A stretch of DNA of 64,000 nucleotides from Termitomyces sp. T153 (lineage: Eukaryota > Basidiomycota > Agaricomycetes > Agaricales > Lyophyllaceae), in assembly GCA_018296165.2 (NCBI GenBank), contig JACKQL020000012.1, positions 806,001-870,000 on the forward strand, in the 5' to 3' direction. Made by a program: the position numbers and the translations under genes. Positions 1-10,289 of the stretch are shown one piece after another; the stretch's first letter is position 1, and the number at the start of each line of letters is the position of its first letter. Below the pieces are notes generated by a model. The model was not told the DNA's origin and did no database searches. It saw nothing but the letters and a program-made list of their open reading frames with translations.

Positions 1-1150
1 GAGTGGCAGGTCCATGTTCAATGTCAGATCCCTCACCTTTAGAACTTTTTAAGCAAATTTCAGCAATTTGTCTGCCAATGGTTGCAGTGGATCTGGTAAT
101 ACCAGTGGGTCCAGTATCCACAGCAGCCCCACTGTTCCTAGTGGGTCCCTCATCAAAACCTGGTAGAGTATTGGCATCAAGTCCATTGTCACTAGCAGAG
201 CTAGTCCCAGCTTGACCCTGGCTGATCAAAAAGGCTAGTGAAGCACAGATTCCCCAACAGGAATGGAGGAAATACACTGCCCAAACTCTGCCTCATAGTC
301 TTCCCCCTCCCAGCCAGTCTAAATATCAATCCATTGCCTCAGATGAAGATGACAAGAATGACTTGAATGATGATAACAATCATTCCAATGATAAGGAATG
401 TTGGCAGGGGGAGATTACACCATCAATGAGGTTAGGGAAGTACCTCATGACAGCACCTCCTTGTGCAGGGGCATGGCTCAACCCCCCTTGCCAATACTGT
501 CAAAACAAGGGACTCCAATGTGTCAAGACAAAGGGAGGAACCTCATGCAATGCCTGCTGGCTTGTCCTCAAGAAAACATGCAGTCTCATAGGGATCACAA
601 GGAAGAGGTCCAGAGGAGAAAGGGCAAGAAGGGAAAGAAGGAGAAAAGGCAGAGAAAACCCAATTCTGCTGAGTATGTCAAGGGTAAGTGTTGATTTCCC
701 CAACTGAAATCATTTACTGACAACAAGCAGGACCAACAACACCAGTTGCTGGGCCACCAACAATCTGGCTGGCAGATTTGCCAGTGGCCAGCAGAAAGGG
801 AAGGGGAAAGGAACAGATGGATCTGCCAGCAGCCAGCAGAAAGGGAAAGGAGTGAGTGGACCTGCTGACAACAAGTGGAAAGGGAAAGAGCAAGCAGCAG
901 GTGGATCTGCCCATCTCCACCAAATCTATCAAAGCCATTCTTTCATGAGCTATGGTGGGGTTGAACTTATGGCTTAATTTCAGCAATGAAGGAATTGAGG
1001 TTGTATTGGAAGAGATGAGGTCAGGGTTTGTGCTAGCTGACACACAACCCCCCACCAAACATACCCAGTCCTCCAGTTGTCTAGCAGGTAAGAGAAAGGC
1101 CAATGAACATGCTGAGGAAGCAGTAGCCAAGAAAATGAAGAAAGCATGAA
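1..1150 (+). pseudogene. Decayed transposon-type ORF with Zn2Cys6-like cysteine cluster
   Basis: The clearest coding stretch is 363-707, with six cysteines (residues 43, 46, 53, 62, 65, 73) spaced C-x2-C-x6-C-x8-C-x2-C-x7-C. This is the spacing of fungal Zn(II)2Cys6 binuclear clusters. A very basic Arg/Lys stretch follows. A plausible intron (GTAAGT at 684 to AG at 730) leads into repeated Gly/Ser/Gln/Lys-rich sequence, and a Lys-rich end stops near 1149. Stops interrupt the frames before and between these pieces, and the left end is cut by the window. Similar cysteine clusters occur in the antisense genes of the LTR elements at 20.3-22.3 and 47.1-49.1 kb, so I read this as a transposon-derived fragment and not a host transcription factor. 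Seen: cysteine spacing and splice-like signals. Inferred: transposon origin. Confidence 0.5.
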
Positions 1151-1370
1151 GAGGATGAGGGCCACTGGACTTTCTTGACTTTTTTTGGACTTTTTTGATA
1201 CATTCCGGCCTTGTCATTACATTGTTATCTTTTGTAATACCCAATGAAAATATACATACAATGTCTTGACTCAGATTTAAGTTCCCAACACAACAGATTT
1301 GTGGTTAGATTAATTTCTGGTTGGCAATTAAAATCTTCATTAGCCTTGTGACCCTTGTCCAAGAGAGTAA

Positions 1371-1800
1371 CAATGGCAATGTGGTCTATTGGTACTGCAT
1401 TGTTACTTGGTATCACTTTCATGTGGCAGCTGCAGGTTTGACTCCTGTAACTGGCAATAGGTCACAACCCCATTTGTTTTTTCACCTTTTGTTGATCATT
1501 GAACAGGATGCCTAAAATATGATGCTATCCCAATGGCAATGTGGTCTACTGGTAATGTGTTGATGCTTTGTCTCAATCCCATGTGGCAGCTGCAGGTTTG
1601 ACTCCTGCAGTTGGCAATAATCATTGTGGAATATGGTTTTTGCATTCTTGATAAAGGAAGTGCATGGCATTTTTGTTTATCATGTAATAAATATGACAGG
1701 ATTACAACAGCAACATGGTGTATTGGTACTGTGTTATCACTTTGTATCATGTTATGTAGCAGCTGCAAGTTTGACTCCTGTAACTGCCAATGTCAATCTT
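1371..1800 (+). repeat. Three spaced copies of a tRNA-like (Pol III A/B box) repeat
   Basis: Copies at about 1371-1461, 1531-1620 and 1708-1797 share roughly 90 bp. Copies 1 and 2 have an A-box-like TGGTCTATTGG / TGGTCTACTGG, matching TRGYNNANNNG. All three have a B-box-like TTTGACTCC inside a possible 5-bp T-arm stem (GCAGG/CCTGT). The A-to-B distance (about 53 bp) is longer than in a class I tRNA and the acceptor ends do not pair well. This looks like tRNA-derived SINE-type sequence and not a functional tRNA. A related unit lies at 32,299-32,390. Confidence 0.5.
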
Positions 1801-1961
1801 GCTTGCATTTTTTACCATGGCACTTCATTGACCTTCTGTACTTTTACATTACACATCTCATACTGCATTGTGACTGAACCAAACATAGCCGTCTGCTGTA
1901 GTGGAATTGCATTTGAAGCTTGTTAGCCTTCCACTGCCAGCAACATAATATTCTGTGTTGT

Positions 1962-2642
1962 CGCGCGGTTCCGCGCAGACTCGACGATGCACGACGACAA
2001 GCTCGTCTCTTGCGAGCGGCTTCGCTGCGGGATGTCCCGGCGCTCCACGCGTAAACGTGGTCGACTGGTCGCCGATGTTGAAGGCGACGAGGACGAGTGT
2101 GACGAGCAGTCCTTGACATCCTCACATCCATCTACCAATACCTCACTGCAATCTTCAAACAGCCGCAAGAAAGCACGCACGCACGCGCATCCTCCCAAGT
2201 CCAAGCCGGACTCTGGTCACGAAGCATCCAACCAAATGGACATCGACGACGCCCCGACGCTCTCATCATCACCCAACCCTCGTCCTCGCGCCTCTAAACC
2301 CAACCCAAATCCACAGCGATACCCAAGCCCAAAACAAGCAGCCCACTCGTCCTTGCGCCTCCTTTTACCTCACGGCCTTCGTCCCCCGATCACGCACGTG
2401 CGCATGCGACGAACAAGGACAAGGTGCAGGTCGTGATCGTGTCTGCGTCACCGAGATCGAGGAAGGACTCGGCGTCGGCGTCGGTGTCGCCTGAGAGGGG
2501 AAGGGACAGGAAAGGTCCGAGTGTGTCGGTAGCAAAGGCAAACAGGAGAGGGATAGGCATAAAGAAGGGAAAAGCGAGTGTCAAGGCGCTTGAGGTGGAT
2601 TCAAGTGTTGATGCTGAGAGGATGGATGAGCAATACGCGTGA
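1962..2642 (+). pseudogene. Truncated inverted duplicate of the 3' exon of the 61.2-62.4 kb gene
   Basis: From 1987 the translation matches exon 2 of the minus-strand gene at 61,151-62,424: same Cys pair near the start, the acidic DEDECDEQ segment, Lys/Ser/Pro-rich middle and the C-terminal Ser/Arg-rich segment ending just past VDAERM. The first exon is absent. A frame break near 2310-2400 splits the match into two frames (1987-2436 and 2424-2642). The copy begins abruptly at about 1962, a few bases downstream of the intron 3' end of the intact gene, so it has no promoter or start. CpG is retained here, unlike the flanking sequence to the left. It is the left arm of an inverted repeat whose right arm is 58 kb away. 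Confidence 0.85.
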
Positions 2643-3068
2643 GTATTATCGTCTCTCGTTTCCAGGTTTTTCTGATTCTATCATATCGGCGTACTGCACT
2701 AATACCTATCTATCTATGTATTCACCTACCCACCCACTGGCTGGTATTTTCCATTATACACAACGCTCCTTACATATTTACTTATCTACGCCTTTAGGCG
2801 AGTATTCCCCACCTTTTCTTTCCTTTATTTGTGTTTTTCATCTGGCATCTTGTATCCCTACATCAACTCTAACACTCCTTATTTACTTATCACGCCGGAC
2901 GAAGCCATCCACCCCTATTTGTCATACCTGCCTTTGCATAACTCATATACGTATACAGCTAAAATCATGTGTTTTTTTGTGGGTGATACGTATTCTATAC
3001 TTTTAGGTACTTGAGATGTATATGTATGCATGTATTCTTGTTTTTTTCCTTGGTGTTGGTTGTAACTA
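2643..3068 (+). repeat. Non-coding part of the left inverted-repeat arm
   Basis: This stretch has no credible gene. It is the reverse complement, with substitutions and small indels, of about 60,732-61,150, the 3' flank of the intact gene. Shared landmarks are a segment of TATCTATC-type repeats, the cgccgg/ccggcg block and a closing ggtacttgagatgtatat. Similarity fades near 3,068. Confidence 0.7.
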
Positions 3069-3119
3069 GTATTGTCGCGAACTAGTATTGTCGCAAACGC
3101 GTGGACACACTACCAATAT

Positions 3120-4222
3120 ACATAAACAACAGATAACGCTCAAAACAAGGAACATACGAGTACTTTTCAATTCAACTATAACTGGCCATGGTTATGCAAC
3201 AAGGATTTTGGACTCCAGGATTGTCCACATGCTACCTGACACCAATGACCTTTCGGCTAAAGAACGCCTCAGGCAACTCCTCCACGGTGTGAATATTATA
3301 TGCAGTCAACTCGTTATCAGGCCAATCGCCGCCGGATTTAGCAATTCGAATAGCATCTAGCTTTGTGGATGAATTGAGCCTGAAACACTTGGGCGCCTAA
3401 TTCCGGAGTATGACATCACCGCGTCAAAGCAACCTTGACGCAAAACTCACACGCTTTCTCTGACAGACGTGTCTACACGGATGAATGATCGCTGCGACGT
3501 TTACAGTCTTACAAGTACAAACACTAGATGGAGTCTTCTTCCTCCCAACGATCCTTGTACGTCTTTCAAGCTCAAATGTAATCCTCCTAATACATGATCT
3601 ACGTCTTTCAAGCTCAAACGTAATCCTCCTAATACATGATCTACGTCTTTCAAGCTCAAATGTAATCCTCATAATACCATGATCTTTTCCGACTTGGACA
3701 TGTACAGACACCCACGCCCTAATCCGCCGCCAAGCAGATCAGACAAACCGCCACCTTATTCCCTCCTTATATCGCTTCCTGCAAGCTCAGTCTACCTCTG
3801 CGCAGATCGAAGTTGACACTGAGCTCCACAACCATATCAGACCTCATCTCACTTTTTGAACGCACGGAACGTGAGGTCCTCGGAGGCGCTGGGTTCTTAG
3901 GAGAAGGGGAGCAGCTGGCAGTGAATATTTGACAATAGGTTTGTGTTCAGAGCAAGCAATGTGCTTAAACATTATCGTGGATTCCAGTTGTCCTCTGGAC
4001 CGAGGACACAGGCATATTTTGCGAGGTTGTTTGCGCATCCAGTGTTTAAAGCGACATGTAGCACAGAGGAGCTGTATATCGACAATGATGAGCGGTATCC
4101 ATGTGTTTTTTAGGTGAACTGTGCGAGCAGGCTGACGTTTGATAATTCTAGATATGCATTCAATGGTCCGAATACGAGTCAAGTCGCGCATGCAATAATA
4201 TCTGGTCGTAGTCTTCCCTGAG
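3120..4222 (+). pseudogene. Glutathione S-transferase pseudogene, cassette copy 1
   Basis: Bases 3120-3470 match the upstream region of the intact GST (39,524 to about 39,880 on the minus strand). The start codon equivalent reads GTG (near 3471). The sequence then jumps directly to the fourth exon: exon 1, the microexon and exon 3 (about 420 bp of gene, containing the CPF active-site motif) are deleted. The C-terminal GST exons follow to the homologous stop near 4220, with frame breaks. For example, the DPY/ARA-type join is altered and the last-but-one intron is damaged. The intron that begins at 3557 is expanded by a 42-bp tandem repeat. Lacking the thioredoxin-like half, it cannot encode an active GST. 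It sits upstream of gene 2 copy 1 in the same orientation. Confidence 0.85.
3558..3685 (+). repeat. Three tandem 42-bp units inside a GST pseudogene intron
   Basis: Units start at 3558, 3600 and 3642, each beginning tacgtctttcaagctcaa and ending with a catgatc-type word. The homologous intron of the intact GST (38,906-38,972) has one unit only. The expansion therefore arose after this copy formed. Confidence 0.9.
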
Positions 4223-4342
4223 ACAAGTACACTGAAAAGGAAAGAAAAAAGTATGTATATTTTCGTGGACGGCATGGATGGTGTACACTGTGTGTACGTG
4301 AGAGAAGTTATGGTCGTGGAAAAGCCACGAACGTAAAGGTTG

Positions 4343-4916
4343 CGTCAATTTGGCTAATCAACTTGAGCAAGAGATACAAGGGATACAATGCGCCGCAGTC
4401 GCTGCTGGTTCTATCCACTGTCCTTCTGGATTTTGACTTGGCTGTGAAAGAACCTCGAGAAAATGCACAACCTTTTCCCTGTGAAGTTCATAAAGGCCTT
4501 TTTATTAAAGTCGCTCACAATGATCCTCATTGCCTGAGCTCGAGGAATGCAACACTGCCTGGGCTCGACGCTGCGAGATACTTATTGACCGCGCTCGGAT
4601 TCCATGAATATGGAACGTCCTGGGTACTGGTACTCACATGGTTTAGTACTCTGCACAACTGTCGGGGCGCACATCTCGCAAACTAGGGTCCAGGGGTGGT
4701 TGTGCCCTGACGATCATCTCTGATTGTGTCGAAAATCGGTATGTCAAGCGGTCACAAGCGGCGACGCCTACAAATCAGATTATTGTTCTTTAAATCTCAG
4801 CTGGACCTCTTGATTGATATCGATAAGCCGCCTCACTTAGACCTTCATTTCTGTGCGACTTTCCTCCTACAGACCAGAAGTACCAGAATTCCTCAAAGCT
4901 CCTCGCTGCTACATAC
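4343..4916 (+). other. Probable 5' exons of gene 2, copy 1 (degraded)
   Basis: This segment is homologous to 37,588-38,200 on the minus strand, upstream of gene 2 copy 3. A long frame in both copies shares the start SKRxKGYNA, a LDFDL segment and an FPC-VHKG segment, which suggests real coding sequence. Copy 1 leaves that frame after KGL while copy 3 continues for about 60 more residues. A good donor-acceptor pair (GTATGTC at 4739; CTCCTACAG before 4873) precedes the better supported exon. I could not join the pieces in one frame, so the true start of gene 2 is unresolved. Confidence 0.4.
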
Positions 4917-6487
4917 ATGATGGAACAGACTCCGATACAGACACCGGCGCAGAGAACCATCCCTGCTCAAGTGAGAAGGAGAAAACAAGTGTACATGACC
5001 CCCGAGATGCAAGCTGTCGCTCGAGATGGCTCAGCAAAATTTCGTGTTCTACAACACAGGTTCTATGATAAATTTCCGATTCTGACCTGTGTCGTCACGA
5101 AAAAGTCGAGCACGCTTGCCCAATTTCTTATTGTCGAGCTCGCCCATCTCAAACCACATCGAGATACCAGAAACAATCATGATGTGCGTTATTTGCCGAC
5201 GTCGTTCAGCACATCCATTGATAAACATCCACCTTTTTAGATGAATCGTTGGGCCTGGATGATGGGTCATCCCTACAGGGGAACGTTTCATATCGATTGC
5301 CGGCTCAACCTTATGCCACGTATGTCAATTGTGACTATGGAATTCATTTATGCAACTCAAGGATTGCATTGATAGTAAATGTTTATGTACACCGACTATT
5401 GGATGCCAACCTTGTTACCTTTGTGCTTGACGACGACATCATTGAGATCGTGAGGAAGAAGCTGGTTGCCAACTCTTCAGCAAAGACGGTGACTGCAAAG
5501 AGGCAACGTATTCTGACGGTACGTGGCGGGGATGATATATCGTCATCACTTGATCTCATTTTTACTACATAGGACCTTGATAAAGAAATGCCCGAGGAGG
5601 GTTGGCCAGTCACTCTTATGGCCACTTTTCGATGCGACACAACCGAGGCAATCTTGGTTCATGATCTCAAGGAAGAGGAGGGCGATAAAGTGCGGACTGC
5701 CGAACAACACGAGGTCTACAAGTTTCCTTTTTCAATTCCTTTCAGGACATCGACCAGCCCTGTCTTCATTCTGGCAAATATGCGCGAGGAACTCAAAGTC
5801 TCCTCCACGGCTCGCAAGCAGTGGTATAAGAAGAATTGGGGAACTGAGCAATGGGAACAGTTCAGTAGAGGCGCGGCACTCATCACGTATATTGAAAAAG
5901 CCAATGTCCCAGATGATTTCAAAAAAAGAGCAGGGCGAAACACCAGGAGCAGTGGCCGTGGCGAGACTGTACCTGGTTCACCGGAGCGCAACTTGTATAG
6001 CTATAGATCTGGAGAATATGTGACAGACAAGACTTCTGCTGGAGGTACACAGTCTGAACCGCATGGAGAATGTTACACGGATTCGGAGGAGGAAGGCGAG
6101 TTGAGTGACAACGAGCCTTCCGGAGTTTTACCAGTCCATCGGAGTCGCTCCGATGTTAGTCCATCGATACCTGGACGGCAGAACGGTAGGGGGGGTTTTA
6201 AGATGCAGTTACGTCACCAAGCTCTTTTCTCGAAAAAGTGGGTTGCATCGCCACAAGACGCGGACGCTGATGACGAAAGAGACAGAAGTAACGTGTTTTC
6301 CCGGCCAGATGCATCACCAGAATCGTCATCAAAAGCTGCCGACAATGGAATTGATAGTAACTCGTCTGGGACTGCACCGATAGAATCATCGGAATCATCG
6401 TCGGAATATGTTGATGAGGAGACGGGCAGTGAGAGAGGGATAAGGGACAGCCCACTTCGACTTCGCTCGCACCAGTCATCACGATAA
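4917..6487 (+). CDS. Gene 2, copy 1: unrecognised protein with acidic serine-rich tail
   Basis: I do not recognise this family. Best model: 4917-5183 (begins MMEQTP, perhaps internal), an intron GTGCGT..CTACAG to about 5278, exon to 5518 (segments NVSYRLPAQPYATYVN and DDDIIE), intron 5519-5572 (GTACGT..CATAG), then a long last exon 5573-6487 in frame from DLDKEMPEEGW to a TAA. The last 170 residues are low complexity, rich in Ser, Asp, Glu and Arg (SSESSSEY, EEGELSDNE), with no signal peptide or membrane segment seen. The middle intron is uncertain: the two alternative acceptors give different phases. Copy 3 (36,062-37,587, minus) keeps the same frames, with mostly conservative differences, supporting real coding. 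It converges on gene 1. Function unknown; a soluble, possibly nuclear protein is only a guess from the charged tail. Confidence 0.65.
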
Positions 6488-6489
6488 CT

Positions 6490-7100
6490 CATTATCATAT
6501 CCCAGTCATGTGTTGCGAATCACTTGCGATCTTTGAAGCCTCCTAAAATGTCCACCTAGCCTCACTGCCTTCATTTTCTTCATTTTACCTGTTGTATAAT
6601 CATCTCTTTCCTTTTCTACCACCTCACCTTCGATTCCGTTTGGATACATAACATTGCTACAATAACCCAAATTTGAACATGACGTGTTGCTTCAACTGAA
6701 TAATTTCAATCATTGATTTGATAAAAGGAGGAAAAGGATATTATGCTCAGCACTTTTACATGAACCCCAGTCTGCAACCAAAAGTCACGTCGGTTCGGTC
6801 TTTCCTTGGTCAGTCACGATCACACGCTACCCTTGTCGACATCGATGTAATGATCTAACGGGCCTTGGCCTTGATGGCCCAAACCTTCCAGCATATATAT
6901 ACAATAGAACTCACAAACCAGAGTGGAGATTAGTGAGGTATGGGATCGCTTGTAAAACAGAGATTGCCAAAGTAATCAACGTTCCATGTAATGCCGCTAC
7001 GTTGAGTTGTGATTGATACATTAAGTTACCTCACGATGAGTGTCAGATGCAGAGCTAAGGATCGGTAACAGAGAATCATGTCTGCACACATTTACAAAAT
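6490..7100. other. Convergent intergenic spacer between gene 2 and gene 1
   Basis: No credible coding sequence. It contains the two facing 3' flanks. The same spacer, recognisable over almost its whole length, occurs between gene 1 and gene 2 at 28,860-29,430 and 35,490-36,060, so the convergent arrangement was duplicated as a unit. Confidence 0.7.
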
Positions 7101-7103
7101 ATT

Positions 7104-7917
7104 CTATAATCGAGCCTCATCCACTTCCTCGCGAATAGGATCCGGTCTATCGGGCTCTGGCCGGCTAGTAATAAAACAATACGAAATCGGCGCCTGTAAC
7201 ATGTCATCGACATCGCGGAGGCTGGATATTTGTGGAGTGAGATATGCTGGAAGGTCACTATCCTGACCATCACATTGGACGAAACAGCCACTGACGACCA
7301 CCCAGATATATGGAGGAATAGATGACCAAACACGAGTACCATTCTGAACAAGAGTCCCATCAAGATGATAGATGTTGTATGACTCAAGCCGGACGAAGTT
7401 GTATGGATAAAGAGTGCAACCAGATCTGGATTTCCCAAGATCCTCTTGTGGCTGAACCAAATGTCAGAAGGACACACGAAGGAAGGTGGAAGGTTGCATA
7501 CCGGGATATACCTTTCCCTTAGGTCTGGCGCACAGAAAAGATTGTCCGACCAAAGTTGAACGAGATATTTCAGATGTTCCGGCTCGGGAACAAGTACCCA
7601 TTTCCCATCGTCGAAGGCTTTGTCCATACCTTCTTGTACTGCAAACGTTCATATGTTATAAATAGTTCAACGGTAAAATAAACTTGCTCACGTAGGATTT
7701 CATTTGCTTGAGACTCAATGAAAGCGTCCAGCTCGCCTCTTTCAAATCCCATGCCATATTCAACAGGATCAAGCTATCATGGGCTTAGTTCAATAAAGTA
7801 ATCATGAAAAGGTCAACTCACCATCACGGCGTCACGACTGAGTGGTTTAACAGCGTAAATCCAATCACTTTGTTCGATACAAAGATCCCATGTCTGTAGA
7901 ATGTCTTTCGAAGGCAT
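7104..7917 (-). CDS. Gene 1, copy 1: unrecognised 220-residue protein, four exons
   Basis: Exons on the minus strand: 7917-7822, 7773-7692, 7638-7502, 7451-7104. Each intron has GT..AG ends (GTGAGT..ATAG, GTGAGC..GCAG, GTATGC..TCAG) and is 48-53 bp. The phases join to give 220 residues without a stop. The protein starts MPSKDILQTWD, includes a conserved YGMGFERGEL segment, a KWVLVPEPEHLKYL segment and a second half with YHLDGTLVQN, WSSIPPYIW and a GCF-QCD cysteine pair, ending DPIREEVDEARL. No signal peptide or membrane segment is obvious. I do not recognise the family. The start is chosen because the same ATG with context cgcgaacact precedes all three copies. It faces gene 2 copy 1. It is more diverged than copies 2 and 3 and ends four residues earlier. 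Confidence 0.8.
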
Positions 7918-8220
7918 AGTGTTCGCGATCGGAGATTAGTTTTTCTATTTATTTGTACTGTTACAACTCGCAGTTGAACCAAAGTCAGGTGGCCACGATT
8001 ATCAAATGATTATCAAATCGCTACTAAGTATCGGCTTTTAAACTGTCGGCTTTCCCCCGATAGGATAGTACTATGTAAGATTACTTACCCCTGCACGGTC
8101 CGTATGAACAGCCAGGGTCGCGGTATCAGCCTGTATGCCCGTTATGTTCCCACAATCTCATGAGCAAACATGATAATTCAGGTCGTTGTGCCTTCGGCAT
8201 GGGCCTGTAGCTCTTGCTAC

Positions 8221-8460
8221 ATCCCAGACCTAACCTCACTTTGTTTGGTTAGGTCCTTGTATTTTGTGAACTCAATGCTGAGATCCAGACCCAACCTCAC
8301 TTTGTTTGGTTAGGTCCTTGTATTTGGTCAACTCTATGCTAAGTCCCAGACCCAACCTCACTTTGTTTGGTTAGGTTCTTGTATTTCATCAGCTCATGTT
8401 TTACCAAAACCCAGACCTATTTTGACTTTGTCTACTTGGGTCTTTGATTTTCTTTTGTAA
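8221..8460 (+). repeat. 60-bp tandem repeat (minisatellite)
   Basis: Units starting near 8221, 8281 and 8341, with a degraded fourth near 8401, share the core cccaacctcactttgtttgg followed by ttaggtccttgtattt. The same core recurs in direct and inverted forms at 11,520-11,715 on the other side of the solo LTR. The repeat starts right where cassette copy 1 homology ends (about 8185). Confidence 0.85.
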
Positions 8461-9015
8461 GAGTTCCACTTTGAAATGATCAAGATTGTCAGAGAAATGG
8501 AGCTTTTCCATTTATTCTCTCTTACCATTTTCACCTAGGTCTTCCTTTTTTCTATTAATGTGCTTATAGTCCTGTCATTGTTTATATCAGCAGACATAAG
8601 TCTTTACTATTATTTCTGCTATATCATCTTCAGTCAAATAAAGCTTTTGACTTCATTCTTTCATGAAGTAACATGAAAAGTGGTGATCATGTCCTAATAA
8701 TCCCCTCTGTTACATCTTCAATATTCTCAACTCAATGATCAAATCCAGACCAAACCTCACCCAAGCTTTTCCACTTATTCTCTCTTACCATTCCAACCTG
8801 GGTCTTGCTTTTTTCAATTATATGCTTAATAGTCCTGTCATTGTTTATGTCAGCAGACATAAGTCTCTACTACTATTTCAACTACATTTTCCTCAGTCAA
8901 ATAAAGCTTTTAACTCCATTCTGAGAAGTGGTGATCATGTCATAACAATCCCCTCTGTTACACCTTTGATATTCCAAACTCAATGATGAAATTCAAACCA
9001 AACCTCACTTCATTT
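8450..9015 (+). repeat. Two tandem copies of a ~290-bp AT-rich repeat
   Basis: The block 8530-8760 recurs at 8801-9010. Both contain cctgtcattgtttat, gtcagcagacataagtct, cagtcaaataaagctttt, gtggtgatcatgtc and cccctctgttacatct-type words in the same order. No coding sequence is credible. Probably part of a decayed transposon. Confidence 0.75.
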
Positions 9016-10285
9016 TGTTAGGTCTTCAATACTCTGACTCTTCCAAGTGATTTCTCATTGAATAGACAATTCCATGCTTTATATACATGAAAAGGTAAAA
9101 TTATAGAGGAATCAGAATCCCCTCCACCTTCTGTCCACTTTTTTCCTCATGACTCTATCTATTTTACACATGATCTCTGTAATTATCCTTTCTGCTTTCT
9201 CAAGCCAGTTCCATTCCAGAAAATCTATCATTGTTTTTCAGAGGATGTAGTCAAAAATATCCTTCTCAAAATCTATGTCTTTGTTCTAAATACACCTCTG
9301 AAAAAAATGATAGCAATGGGTCCCTACTTCTCAAAATATATTTGAGCTCTATTTATAAGGGAATATCATACAGGTGGCCATATAAATCCATGCTCACACA
9401 GGTTAGAACATGTTGTGCAGTCTATTCTATTCCAAGTGTCCAGGCTGCTCAAGGATGGAGCTGAAATTTTGAAAGCCAGCCAACTTACATCTATATATGA
9501 TGTGACAATGGATGTGGGAATGTGGCTGCACCTATGTGATGACTTTTCTGCTGACTAAAATTTGTCAGCACTCACAAATGCTGACAAATTTCAACCCTTT
9601 TATGATAATAGGCTGTTTTTCTGCTCTTCAGATGCATTTTTTACAAAAAAAATACAGTAGGTAACTTTAATACATCTTTTGACTATGTGTAAAAGGTGCC
9701 AGACTTGATATTTCAGGCAATATTTCACTATTTTCAGCTTTTTTTGGGAATTACTTATGTGTGGAACACTTCTAGCTGTTTCTTGGGAAAGGAACATGTC
9801 CCATGCATGTATTTCTTATCAAAAAAAAGTTCAGAACAATAAATTTATGATCAGGACTTCGAGAGGTTTATGGCATACACTATGTTTTGACTATAAATCT
9901 GCCTTGAGTCTGATTGCTGATAGCCTCTGACTTGGAAGTGTATTCTGTGATGTTAGGTGGTACCAACCTTGAATTGTAAAATCAAACAAAGTGAGGCTAT
10001 ACTTGGACTGGAGTGCTGCTAGCTGTATGTTGGCTTTCTGATTCCAAGGTGTATGGTTCAGACTTGAAAGTATGAATTCTTATAGTTTTATGGTAATCAG
10101 CTTGGAGTCAAATTACTCCTGATCATCTCCAACTTTTGCTGCTCTCATTAAAAATTTGACTACATTATAATAGCCTCTGAGAAAAGAACGGTGGCTTTAA
10201 TTTATTATGCTACTATTGGTGAAGAGAGCATTGAAGATTGCTTTGAGATGTAAAAAGCTTCAGAAGGCAGTATTAATATAGAATG
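9015..10285. other. AT-rich, CpG-poor stretch without recognisable genes
   Basis: I see only short frames without family resemblance. Two details stand out. A perfect 13-bp inverted repeat at about 9559-9592 (aaatttgtcagca / tgctgacaaattt, 8-nt loop) could form a strong hairpin. A ~30-bp sequence at 9462-9492 recurs at 18,632-18,660 beyond the Helitron genes. Confidence 0.5.
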
Positions 10286-10289
10286 TATA

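Noticed and set aside
363..707. Host Zn(II)2Cys6 transcription factor
   Set aside because: The cysteine spacing fits, but the surroundings are broken, no regulator domain follows, and similar clusters occur in the transposon genes here.
714..1244. Minus-strand 176-residue open frame
   Set aside because: It is antisense to the plus-strand Lys/Gly/Gln-rich transposon ORF; composition and lack of motifs mark it as a shadow.
1371..1461. Functional tRNA gene
   Set aside because: A- and B-box-like words are present, but acceptor stems do not pair and the internal spacing is too long.
8221..8460. CRISPR array
   Set aside because: The 60-bp units are contiguous with no unique spacers, and the genome is clearly eukaryotic.
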